Below, in pieces: positions 13,930 to 22,068 of a stretch of 43,995 nt of DNA (the first letter of the stretch is position 1; each line of letters opens with the position of its first letter). Under the pieces are notes generated by a model. That model searched no databases and was not told the origin of the DNA. It saw nothing but the letters and a program-made list of their open reading frames with translations. Source of the DNA: Bacteroidales bacterium (lineage in GTDB: Bacteria > Bacteroidota > Bacteroidia > Bacteroidales > WCHB1-69); assembly GCA_017527945.1 (NCBI GenBank), contig JAFXPL010000073.1, forward strand, positions 1 through 43,995, in the 5' to 3' direction. A program made the translations under genes and the position numbers.

Positions 13930-14862
13930 ATGAATCACGATTACGTATTGGTTGCCGGTCGGTCGAACCCGGAGTTGGCGAAAAAGATTGCAGATTGTCT
14001 GCACAAACCGTTGTTGTCGGTCGATATTCTCCAATTCAAAGATGGGGAAATCCAGGTTTATTACAACGAGAGCATTCGCGGACGCGATGTTTTCATCATC
14101 CAGCCGACATTCTCCCCGGCGGACAACATCATCGAGTTGCTGATCGCCATTGACGCTGCCAAGCGTGCCTCGGCCCGCAGCATCATCGCCGTCATCCCCT
14201 ATTTCGGCTATGCGCGTCAAGACCGCAAAGACAAGCCCCGCACCTCCATCGGCGCCAAGCTGATGTGCAACCTGCTCACCACCGCTGGCGTGAGCCGTGT
14301 CATCACCATGGACCTCCATGCCGACCAGATCCAGGGCTTTTTCGAAGTGCCGGTCGATCACCTGTTCGCATCCAACGTCTTCATCCCGATGGTGAAGAAC
14401 GCCGGTTGGGACAATATCAGCATCGCGTCTCCCGACACGGGCGGCACCAAGCGCGCCTCCACCTACGCGAAAGCCCTGAACTGCGAGCTTGCCATCGGCT
14501 ACAAGCAGCGCGAAAAGCAGAACGAGGTCGCGTCGCTGCAGATTATCGGCGACGTGAAGGACAAGAACGTGATTCTGGTCGATGACATCATCGACACCGC
14601 CGGCACGCTCTGCAAGGCTGCCGCTCGCATCAAGGAGATGGGAGCCAAGAGCGTCCGCGCCATGTGCGCCCACGGCTTGTTCTCCGGCGATGCCCTCGAA
14701 AAAATCGAGAACTCCGTGCTCGACGAGGTGCTCATCACCGACACGATCCCGATGAAACGCCCGTGCGCCAAGGTGAAGGTAGTCTCCGTGGCCAAACTGC
14801 TGTCCGAAATCATCCTCAGCGTCGAGGACAACACTTCGATTTCCAGCCATTACTACGTGTAG
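13930..14862 (+). CDS. prs: Ribose-phosphate pyrophosphokinase
   Basis: A 310-residue class I PRPP synthetase that makes 5-phosphoribosyl 1-diphosphate from ribose 5-phosphate and ATP for nucleotide, His and Trp synthesis. Visible motifs are FKDGEIQVYYNESIRGRDVF, the ATP-binding region PYFGYARQDRK, DLHADQIQGFF, and the PRPP-binding loop VILVDDIIDTAGTL. The length fits the family. The frame is open back to 13882, but the promoter-like TACTTTTG overlaps that part, so MNHDYVLVAG at 13930 is chosen. The gene is monocistronic with a terminator about 50 bases downstream. Confidence 0.97.
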   Translation: MNHDYVLVAGRSNPELAKKIADCLHKPLLSVDILQFKDGEIQVYYNESIRGRDVFIIQPTFSPADNIIELLIAIDAAKRASARSIIAVIPYFGYARQDRKDKPRTSIGAKLMCNLLTTAGVSRVITMDLHADQIQGFFEVPVDHLFASNVFIPMVKNAGWDNISIASPDTGGTKRASTYAKALNCELAIGYKQREKQNEVASLQIIGDVKDKNVILVDDIIDTAGTLCKAAARIKEMGAKSVRAMCAHGLFSGDALEKIENSVLDEVLITDTIPMKRPCAKVKVVSVAKLLSEIILSVEDNTSISSHYYV

Positions 14863-14914
14863 CCGCCGGAAACCCGATCCATAGAACGTTTCAAATCTTG
14901 AATATGCCATCCAG

Positions 14915-14943
14915 AAAGGCCTTCCCACTCGGGAGGCCTTTCG
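14915..14943 (+). terminator. Hairpin after prs
   Basis: AAAGGCC (14915-14921) pairs with GGCCTTT (14935-14941), and an inner TCCC/GGGA extends the stem. The T-run is short. The gap 14863-15129 holds no other feature except the pheT promoter. Confidence 0.65.
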
Positions 14944-15060
14944 TCTTGATGCACCAGGCCGTTTCGTTGCAAAAAACATGCCGTTGTCTGTGTAAGTTTT
15001 TGGAAATCAGAATGTAAAGAAAAAAAACGTTTTTCCAACCCGTATCTTATTTATATATAT

Positions 15061-15068
15061 TATATTTG
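15061..15068 (+). promoter_or_regulatory. -7 element TATATTTG of pheT
   Basis: A TAnnTTTG match 62 bases upstream of the pheT start codon, in an AT-rich stretch. No tRNA-like leader or T-box is seen. Confidence 0.5.
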
Positions 15069-15129
15069 CACCCGCAAAAAAATATTCGTTATTTTGCGAT
15101 AAAATGCTTATTATTAAATAGTTAGATAT

Positions 15130-17598
15130 ATGAAGATTTCTTACAAATGGCTGAAGGATTTGTTGAATTTTAACCTCACGGCGGAAGAGACGGCCGCCTA
15201 CCTCACCGACTGCGGGTTGGAGGTGGAGGGGATTGAGACCTTCGAGACCGTGAAGGGTGGCCTGCGCGGCCTGAAGATCGGCGAGGTGCTCACTTGCGAG
15301 GCGCACCCCAACTCCGATCACCTGCACGTGACCACCGTCAACGTGGGCGAGGAGGAACCGCTGCACATCGTCTGCGGCGCCGCCAACGTGGCCGCTGGAC
15401 AGAAAGTGGTGGTCGCCACTATCGGCACCGTGCTCTACAACGGCGACGAGTCCTTCACCATCAAGAAATCCAAGCTGCGCGGCGAACCCTCCGAGGGTAT
15501 GATCTGCGCGGAGGATGAAATCGGCTTGGGTACCTCCCACGACGGCATCATGGTGCTGCCCGACGAGGCGGTCCCCGGCACCCCGGCAGCAGAGTATTTC
15601 AAGGTGGAGTCCGACACTATCTTCGAGATCGGCCTCACCCCTAACCGCTGCGACGCCATTTGCCACTTCGGCGTGGCCCGCGACCTTTACGCCTCCCTCA
15701 TGCAGCACGGCATCCCCTGTTCCACGCTCGTGCGCCGCAACGCCCGCGAGGTGCAGCCGGTGGCCGGCGTGCACTCCCGCGTCGACATCGTCATCGAGAA
15801 CACCAAGGACTGCCCGCGCTACTCTGGCGTGCTGATCGAAGGCATCAAGGTGCAGGAGTCGCCCGAATGGCTGCAGACCAAGCTCCGCTCCGTCGGCGTG
15901 CGCCCCATCAACAACATCGTCGATACCACTCAGTACATTATGCTCGAACTCGGCCAGCCGATGCACGCTTTTGATGCCGATAAAATCGAGGGTAACAAAG
16001 TGATTGTCAAGAACCTGCCGGAAGGCACTCCGTTCGTGACCCTCGATGGCAACGAGGTGAAGCTCAGCGCCGATGATCTGATGATCTGCAACGAGAAGGA
16101 GGGCATGTGCATCGCCGGCGTCTATGGCGGCCTGCACTCCGGCATCACCGAGAACACCACGCGACTTTTCCTCGAAAGCGCCTATTTCAACCCTGTGAGC
16201 ATCCGCAAGACGGCGAAGCGGCACGGTCTCAAGACCGACGCCTCCTTCCGCTACGAGCGCGGTTGCGACCCGTCGATCACCGTCTATGCCCTCAAGCGCG
16301 CCGTGGAACTCGTCATGGAGCTTGCCGGTGGCTACCCCGTCATGGACATTGTCGATCGCTATCCCAACGAAATCGATCCCGTCCAAATCACCCTCTATTA
16401 CGAGGATGTGAATCAAGTGGCAGGTAAAAATATTGATAAACAAACGATTACGAAAATATTGGTGCTGCTTGACATGGAGGTGAAACCCGCCGGCGATGAC
16501 AAGATTATCGTGACGGTGCCCCAGAACAAGGCGGACGTGACCCGTCCCATCGACCTGATTGAGGAAATTCTCCGTATCTACGGCTATAACAATATTGAAA
16601 TCCCGACGACGCTGACCTACGATATGTCCTGTCTGAGACAGAACGACAGTTCCTACCAGATGCAGATGTCTATCTCTAAATATTTGGCTGATAATGGTTT
16701 CTATGAGGTGATGAACAATTCCCTCACGAAGGCCGAATATGCGCAGCAGTACGATTTCCTGGACGAGGTGGAGACGGTGAAGCTGCTCAACCCGCTGAGC
16801 AGCGAGCTCAACGCCATGCGGCAGACGCTGCTTTTCTCCGGCTTGGAGAACGTGATGCGCAATGTCAACAACAAGGCCGCCGACCTGCGCCTGTTCGAGT
16901 TCGGCAAGACTTACCATCTGAATCCGCAGACGACGAAGGAGGAAGACGTCACGGTGCGCTATCAGGAGCGCGACATGATGTCGATGTTCGTGACGGGCAA
17001 GCTCGGCGAGGACAACTGGGAGGGCAAGACTCCCGCCGCCGACTTTTTCTACCTGCGCAACGTGATCGACAACTTCCTGGCGAAGATCAACTTCCCGATG
17101 GAGAAGGTGCAGCTGGTGACCAACGGAGAGCCGCGTATGTTCGCGCAGCATGTCTCCTACAAGGTCGGTGAGCAGATGCCGATACAGGTCGGCGTGCTCC
17201 GTGCCGACATTCTGCGCCAGTTCGACCTTAAGAAGCCGGTCTATTACGCGGAGATCGATGTCCGGATACTGAACGAGCTGGTTCAGGGCCGTAAGGTCTC
17301 CTACCAGGCAATCAACACCTTCCCGGCCGTGCGCCGCGACCTCGCTTTAGTGGTGGACAAGGAGGTGAGCTACGACACGTTGGAGAAAATCGGTTACAAG
17401 TATGCATCCAAGTTGTTGAAGCAGGTGAACCTGTTCGATGTCTATGAGGGCAGCGGTGTCGACGACGGCAAGAAGTCGTATGCCCTGAACTTCGTGCTGC
17501 AGAGCGCGGACAAGACTCTCACCGACGAGGAAATCAACAAGGTGATGAACAAGCTGATTGCCGCCTACGAGCGCGAGGTGGGCGCGAAGTTGCGTTAG
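15130..17598 (+). CDS. pheT: Phenylalanine-tRNA ligase beta subunit
   Basis: An 822-residue PheT of normal length; it forms the alpha2-beta2 enzyme that charges tRNA-Phe. The N-terminal MKISYKWLKDLLNFNL is followed by the EMAP-like tRNA-binding domain (GLKIGEVLTCEAHPNSDHL). Next come the B3/B4 editing domain (SVGVRPINNIVDTTQYIM), the B5 region (RHGLKTDASFRYERGCDPS), the catalytic-like core, and a C-terminal anticodon-binding FDX-ACB domain (FPAVRRDLALVVDKEV to the end). The pheS alpha subunit is not adjacent, as in several Bacteroidota. The truncated ribF follows 22 bases downstream, so the two are probably cotranscribed. Confidence 0.97.
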   Translation: MKISYKWLKDLLNFNLTAEETAAYLTDCGLEVEGIETFETVKGGLRGLKIGEVLTCEAHPNSDHLHVTTVNVGEEEPLHIVCGAANVAAGQKVVVATIGTVLYNGDESFTIKKSKLRGEPSEGMICAEDEIGLGTSHDGIMVLPDEAVPGTPAAEYFKVESDTIFEIGLTPNRCDAICHFGVARDLYASLMQHGIPCSTLVRRNAREVQPVAGVHSRVDIVIENTKDCPRYSGVLIEGIKVQESPEWLQTKLRSVGVRPINNIVDTTQYIMLELGQPMHAFDADKIEGNKVIVKNLPEGTPFVTLDGNEVKLSADDLMICNEKEGMCIAGVYGGLHSGITENTTRLFLESAYFNPVSIRKTAKRHGLKTDASFRYERGCDPSITVYALKRAVELVMELAGGYPVMDIVDRYPNEIDPVQITLYYEDVNQVAGKNIDKQTITKILVLLDMEVKPAGDDKIIVTVPQNKADVTRPIDLIEEILRIYGYNNIEIPTTLTYDMSCLRQNDSSYQMQMSISKYLADNGFYEVMNNSLTKAEYAQQYDFLDEVETVKLLNPLSSELNAMRQTLLFSGLENVMRNVNNKAADLRLFEFGKTYHLNPQTTKEEDVTVRYQERDMMSMFVTGKLGEDNWEGKTPAADFFYLRNVIDNFLAKINFPMEKVQLVTNGEPRMFAQHVSYKVGEQMPIQVGVLRADILRQFDLKKPVYYAEIDVRILNELVQGRKVSYQAINTFPAVRRDLALVVDKEVSYDTLEKIGYKYASKLLKQVNLFDVYEGSGVDDGKKSYALNFVLQSADKTLTDEEINKVMNKLIAAYEREVGAKLR

Positions 17599-17620
17599 TA
17601 TTGGCACGATTGTTGTTGTG

Positions 17621-18223
17621 ATGATTGTTTTTGAAGGAACAGAGGCTTTGCCGAGACTGGAGAGTCCGGTGGTCGCCGTCGGCGCGTTCGACGGGGTGCA
17701 CCTCGGGCATGTCCGCATCCTGCGTTTCCTGCGCGAGCAGGCGGAACGGATCGGCGGCGTGAGCGTGGTGCTGACCTTCGACCCTCATCCGCGCACGGTG
17801 CTGCAGCCCGACTCGGACTTCTTCACCATCAACTCGTTGGAGCGGAACCTGCAGCTGATCGGCGAGCAGGGCATCCAGGTGGTGGTGGTACAGCCCTTCA
17901 CGAAGGCGTTCTCCGAGATGACGTACCAGCAGTTCATTGAGGAGGTCATTGTCGGGAGGCTGCAGGCCCACACCCTCGTGATGGGTCCGAACCACGCTTT
18001 CGGACGGCACCGGGAAGGCCACCACGACAACATCAAGGCTTTCTGCCGCGACCACAGCCTCGAAGTGGTTGACATCCCCGAGGAGATGTGGCACTCCGCC
18101 GGCGTGCATTCCGCCGTCATCCGCGAGCACATCCGCCAGAAAGACTGGGAAACCGTCGATGCGATGCTCGGCTATCCCTATTCGGCCCACACAAGCGCAG
18201 CGCAGTGTGGGATAAACTCCTAA
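17621..18223 (+). CDS. ribF: FAD synthetase (RibF N-terminal domain only), kinase half missing
   Basis: A 200-residue product matching only the FMN adenylyltransferase half of bifunctional RibF (usually about 310 residues). Present are GAFDGVHLGH (about residues 23-32), FDPHPRTVL and MGPNHAFGRHREGHHDNIK. The SSTxIR region is altered (VHSAVIREH). The match stops at MLGYPYS, exactly where the riboflavin kinase domain normally begins. The last residues, AHTSAAQCGINS, are encoded by the palindromic repeat at 18186-18211 and the start of a tandem array. No kinase domain follows before topA. Either FAD synthetase acts alone and another flavokinase exists, or the gene is broken. The start at 17621 (MIVFEGTEAL) follows pheT closely. 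Confidence 0.85.
   Translation: MIVFEGTEALPRLESPVVAVGAFDGVHLGHVRILRFLREQAERIGGVSVVLTFDPHPRTVLQPDSDFFTINSLERNLQLIGEQGIQVVVVQPFTKAFSEMTYQQFIEEVIVGRLQAHTLVMGPNHAFGRHREGHHDNIKAFCRDHSLEVVDIPEEMWHSAGVHSAVIREHIRQKDWETVDAMLGYPYSAHTSAAQCGINS
18186..18211. repeat. Palindromic repeat at the 3' end of ribF
   Basis: A fourth copy of the element at 13032-13137: CCCACAC, then the core AAGCGCAGCGCA, then GTGTGGG. It is translated in the ribF frame as the protein's C-terminal tail and is followed after one base by the tandem array. Confidence 0.88.
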
Positions 18224-18280
18224 ACTCCTAAACTTCTAAACTTCTAAACTTCTAAACCGTAAACCGTAAACCGTAAACTA
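18213..18280. repeat. Tandem array with unit change (8 bp to 7 bp) before topA
   Basis: Two units of TAAACTCC and three of TAAACTTC (8 bp) pass into three units of TAAACCG (7 bp) and a final TAAACTA. The array ends four bases before the topA ATG at 18285. The ribF stop codon (TAA, 18221-18223) is the first triplet of the second unit. Confidence 0.92.
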
Positions 18281-18284
18281 ATAT

Positions 18285-20780
18285 ATGAGCAAGAACCTAA
18301 TCATCGTCGAGTCTCCGGCGAAAGCGAAGACCATCCAGAAGTTCATCGGCAAGGATTACACCGTGATATCCAGCAAGGGACACGTGCGCGACCTGCCTGC
18401 CAAGGGCATGGGCATAGACATCGCCCACGACTTTGAACCGCAGTACGAGGTTCTGGATGACAAAAAGGCACTCATCAGTGACATCAAGAAGAAGGCTGCC
18501 GAGGCGGACACCATCTGGCTCGCAACCGATGATGACCGCGAGGGCGAGGCCATCTCCTGGCATTTGATGGAGGTGACCAAGATGGATCCAGCAAAGGTCA
18601 AACGAATTGTGTTTCATGAAATTACGAAACCGGCTATCGAAGAGGCCCTTTCCAATCCGCGCACGTTGAACGTGGATTTGGTGAACGCCCAGCAGGCGCG
18701 CCGCGTGCTCGACCGTCTGGTCGGTTTTGAGCTGTCGCCCGTTCTGTGGCGCAAAGTGCGCCCGTCGCTGTCGGCGGGTCGCGTGCAGTCGGTGGCCGTC
18801 AAGCTCATTGTGGAACGCGAGCACGAAATCGAGAAGTTCAACAGCACCTCTTCGTACAAGGTGGATGGTGTTTTCACCACGCCCCGCGACGCGAAGATTG
18901 AGCTGGGGGCGGAGTTGAACAAGCGTTTCGCCACCAAGGAGGACGCCATTGCGTTTTTGGAGCATTGCCGCAACGCCAACTTCCAGATCTCGGCCATTGA
19001 GAAGACGCCGGGCAAGAAGTGCCCCGCGCCGCCGTTCACCACCTCCACGTTGCAGCAGGAGGCCGCCCGCAAGCTCGGCTTCTCCGTGTCGAAAACCATG
19101 GTGGTGGCCCAGCAACTCTACGAGGCCGGTTACATCACCTATATGCGTACCGACTCCGTGAATCTGTCGAATATGGCGCTGGCCGTCGCCAACAAGGTGG
19201 TGTCCGAGAAATACGGCGAAGACTACGCCAAGACCCGTAAGTACGTCACCAAGTCGAAAGGTGCCCAGGAGGCGCACGAGGCCATTCGTCCCACCGACCT
19301 GGCCCGCGAGACCGTTCCGGGCGACACGTTCGCCAAGAACCTCTACGAGCTGATCTGGAAGCGCACCATCGCCTCGCAAATGAGCGACGCCAAGACCGAG
19401 AAAACCACCATTTCCATACCTGTGGAAGGCCGTTCCGAGAAGTTCGTGGCCACCGGCGAGGTAATTCTCTTCCCCGGCTTCTTGAAAGTCTATACCGAAT
19501 CAAGGGACGACGACAATGAGGAAATCAAGGGCATGTTGCCCGCCATGCAGGTGAACGAGGTGCTGAACGCCAAGCAAATCAGCTCCACCCAGCGGTATGC
19601 GCAGCCGCCGGTGCGCTACACCGAGGCCAGCCTCGTGAAGAAACTCGAGGAACTCGGCATCGGCCGCCCTTCCACCTACGCGCCTACCATCTCCACCATT
19701 CAGAAGCGTGAATATGTCCGCAAGGCCACTCGCCAGGGCAAGGAGCGCCAATACGTCTGCCTCACGCTCACCGCCAACGGCATCAAGGAGGAAATGAAGA
19801 AGGAGAAATACGGCTATGAGAAGGACAAGCTGATCCCGACAGACGTGGGCATCGTGGTGAACGACTATCTGCAGGAGAACTTCAAGGACATCATGGACTA
19901 CGGCTTCACCGCTGATGTGGAGAAGGAGTTCGACGACATCGCCGAGGGAAAGGCCAACTGGCAGGACATGATGCGTCGGTTCTACGGTGACTTCCATCAG
20001 CAGGTCGATACCGCCATCAATTACTCCACCAAGGCCAGCGGCGAACGGCTGTTGGGTTACGACCCGAAAACCAACGAGAAGGTGTTCGCCAAACTGGGCA
20101 AATACGGCCCGATGGTGCAGATCGGCGAGTCCTACGCCGACGCGAAGCCCCGCTACGCCCGCCTGCAGGCCGACCAGTTCATCGACACCATCACCTTGGA
20201 AGAGGCACTCGACCTGTTCCGTCTGCCCCGCACCGTGGGCGAATGGAACGGCAAGGAGGTCTCCGTGGGGGTGGGACGCTTCGGGCCCTACGTCCGCTAC
20301 GACAACAATTTTGAGTCCATCCCGAAGACGGAGGATCCGTATTCCATCTCGCTGGAACGCTGTATTGAACTGATTGAAGGAAAGTTGAAGAAAAACGAAG
20401 AGCGTACCCCGCACTTGGTCGGCCATCTCGATGGAAAGGAGATCCTCGCCGCCGCCGGCCGCTACGGTCCCTATATAAAATATGACGGCAAGAACATCAC
20501 CTTGGACAAGGGCACGGACATCAATGCCCTCACGGAGGAGCAGGCCATCGAGTTCATCCGCAACAAGGAGACCCGCAATGTGCTGCTCTCCTACAACGAA
20601 GATGCCAATCTGAAGGTGATGAACGGTCGCTACGGCCCATACATTACCAATGGAACTGACAATTTTAAGATCCCTAAAGATATGGTAGCCAATAAGTTGA
20701 GCTATCAAGACTGTGTGAAGATTATTCAAGAGACCGCCCCGACGGCCAAGAAACGCACGATAAGGAGAAAAAGATCGTAG
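18285..20780 (+). CDS. topA: DNA topoisomerase I
   Basis: An 831-residue type IA topoisomerase that relaxes negatively supercoiled DNA. The N-terminal Toprim domain shows LIIVESPAKAKTIQKF, a conserved Glu, and the DDDREGEAI acidic motif. The active-site Tyr is Tyr286 in GYITYMRTDS. Instead of the zinc fingers of E. coli TopA, the C-terminus has four Gly-rich topoisomerase C-terminal repeats (LGKYGPMVQIGE, VGRFGPYVRYD, AGRYGPYIKYDG, NGRYGPYITNG), usual for this phylum. A basic tail ends the protein (KKRTIRRKRS). The leader holds the tandem array, and no clear promoter was seen. The next gene starts four bases after the stop. Confidence 0.97.
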   Translation: MSKNLIIVESPAKAKTIQKFIGKDYTVISSKGHVRDLPAKGMGIDIAHDFEPQYEVLDDKKALISDIKKKAAEADTIWLATDDDREGEAISWHLMEVTKMDPAKVKRIVFHEITKPAIEEALSNPRTLNVDLVNAQQARRVLDRLVGFELSPVLWRKVRPSLSAGRVQSVAVKLIVEREHEIEKFNSTSSYKVDGVFTTPRDAKIELGAELNKRFATKEDAIAFLEHCRNANFQISAIEKTPGKKCPAPPFTTSTLQQEAARKLGFSVSKTMVVAQQLYEAGYITYMRTDSVNLSNMALAVANKVVSEKYGEDYAKTRKYVTKSKGAQEAHEAIRPTDLARETVPGDTFAKNLYELIWKRTIASQMSDAKTEKTTISIPVEGRSEKFVATGEVILFPGFLKVYTESRDDDNEEIKGMLPAMQVNEVLNAKQISSTQRYAQPPVRYTEASLVKKLEELGIGRPSTYAPTISTIQKREYVRKATRQGKERQYVCLTLTANGIKEEMKKEKYGYEKDKLIPTDVGIVVNDYLQENFKDIMDYGFTADVEKEFDDIAEGKANWQDMMRRFYGDFHQQVDTAINYSTKASGERLLGYDPKTNEKVFAKLGKYGPMVQIGESYADAKPRYARLQADQFIDTITLEEALDLFRLPRTVGEWNGKEVSVGVGRFGPYVRYDNNFESIPKTEDPYSISLERCIELIEGKLKKNEERTPHLVGHLDGKEILAAAGRYGPYIKYDGKNITLDKGTDINALTEEQAIEFIRNKETRNVLLSYNEDANLKVMNGRYGPYITNGTDNFKIPKDMVANKLSYQDCVKIIQETAPTAKKRTIRRKRS

Positions 20781-20783
20781 GCC

Positions 20784-21959
20784 ATGGATTTGTCGCTCTA
20801 TTTTGAACCGGTCACGCGGGAGTCGTTGCATCTGTCGGACATGGAAAACCTGTCCGACCGTCTGCTATATAATATATTATTGTATAATCCCGAAGGTACT
20901 CTTGACATTCAGGAGGCTGACATTGCCATTATGGGGGTGGGGGAGGTGCGCAACACCTACCAAAACCCGTCGTGTGCGCTCGCGCCTGACGAGATCCGCC
21001 GACAGTTTTATCAGCTCTATGGATGGCGTAAGTCGGTGAGAATCATTGATTTGGGGAATTTTCGATTAGGCAAGACGGTGGACGACACCTATTCCGCGAT
21101 GTCGGAGGTGATTGCCTACTTGGTGGAGAACAAGGTGGTGCCGATCATCCTCGGCGGCGGCAACGATTTGGCGTTCGCCAACTACCGCGCCTACGAGTTG
21201 ATGGAGCGCGTCGCCAACGTGGTGGCCATTGACTCCTGTTTCGACTTCGGCAGCGAGGGCGCTCCGATCCGCTCCGACGGCTATGTCAACAAGATGGTGC
21301 TGCAACAGCCCAATTTCCTGTTGAACTACGCCAACATCGGCTATCAAAGCTACATGAACAGTCCGGAATCGGTGGGAATGATGGAGAGCCTCTTCTTCGA
21401 AACCTACCGGGTGGGGCTGATGCGCCGGAACATCGAGGAGGTGGAGCCCGTGGTGCGCAACGCCGACATGGTGTCGCTCGACATCTCCGCCGTGCGCCGT
21501 TCTGATGCCCCGGGGTGCCCCCACAACTCCTCCAACGGCTTCTACGGTGAGGAAATCTGCCAGATTGCCAAGTATGTGGGACTCAGCGACAAACTTTCGT
21601 CGTTCGGCATCTACGAGTATGACCCGACCCTCGATTTCAACAACCAAACCTCGCAGCTGATTGCGCACATACTCTGGTATTTTGTGGAAGGGTTCACCTT
21701 CCGGCAGAACGACGGGCAGTTCAAGAACAAGGCCGACTATCGCCAGTTCAACATCTCCGTCACGGGTGCGTTAGACGAGATGGTCTTCTACAACAGCAAG
21801 AAGTCCGGACGCTGGTGGGTGGTGGTGCCGATGTACCAGAAAGATCGGGATCAGGTGCAGAATTACTACCTGCCTTGCTCCAAGCGCGACTACGACCTCG
21901 CCTGCGAGGACAAAATCTCGGACCGCTGGTGGCGAACCTATCACAAAGTGAATCCGTAG
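20784..21959 (+). CDS. Arginase/formimidoylglutamase-fold protein with altered metal ligands
   Basis: A 391-residue protein with the ureohydrolase fold: VVPIILGGGNDLAFANY, then VVAIDSCFDFGSEG, then DMVSLDISAVRRSDAPG. In active arginases and formimidoylglutamases these positions read GGxHD, DxHxD and SxDxD and bind two manganese ions. Here the His of the first motif is Asn, the His of the second is Cys, and the last Asp of the third is Ser, so dinuclear Mn chemistry is doubtful. I recall that a Bacteroidota branch annotated as formimidoylglutamase shares such changes, so this may be a family trait. It starts four bases after topA and is probably cotranscribed. The function is unknown. Confidence 0.8.
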   Translation: MDLSLYFEPVTRESLHLSDMENLSDRLLYNILLYNPEGTLDIQEADIAIMGVGEVRNTYQNPSCALAPDEIRRQFYQLYGWRKSVRIIDLGNFRLGKTVDDTYSAMSEVIAYLVENKVVPIILGGGNDLAFANYRAYELMERVANVVAIDSCFDFGSEGAPIRSDGYVNKMVLQQPNFLLNYANIGYQSYMNSPESVGMMESLFFETYRVGLMRRNIEEVEPVVRNADMVSLDISAVRRSDAPGCPHNSSNGFYGEEICQIAKYVGLSDKLSSFGIYEYDPTLDFNNQTSQLIAHILWYFVEGFTFRQNDGQFKNKADYRQFNISVTGALDEMVFYNSKKSGRWWVVVPMYQKDRDQVQNYYLPCSKRDYDLACEDKISDRWWRTYHKVNP

Positions 21960-21960
21960 T

Positions 21961-22032
21961 TTAGAACTTAGAACTTAGAACTTAGAACTTAGACTTAGAC
22001 ATAGAACTTAGACTTAGACTTAGACTTTGAAC
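21961..22032. repeat. Mixed 7/6-bp array (TTAGAAC, TTAGAC)
   Basis: Four units of TTAGAAC are followed by TTAGAC (twice), ATAGAAC, TTAGAC (three times) and TTTGAAC. It begins one base after the stop codon of the arginase-fold gene. The same TTAGAC and TTTGAAC units recur at 31026-31051. Confidence 0.9.
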
Positions 22033-22068
22033 TAAGAAATTAAGAATTATAAATAAAATTATAGTATT

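Noticed and set aside
15007..17151. Minus-strand open frame of 714 codons
   Set aside because: Antisense to pheT, no family resemblance, and low-complexity Val/Asp/His/Gly composition. It is a shadow of strong codon bias.
17590..17640. FMN riboswitch upstream of ribF
   Set aside because: Only 22 bases separate pheT and ribF, which leaves no room for the aptamer.
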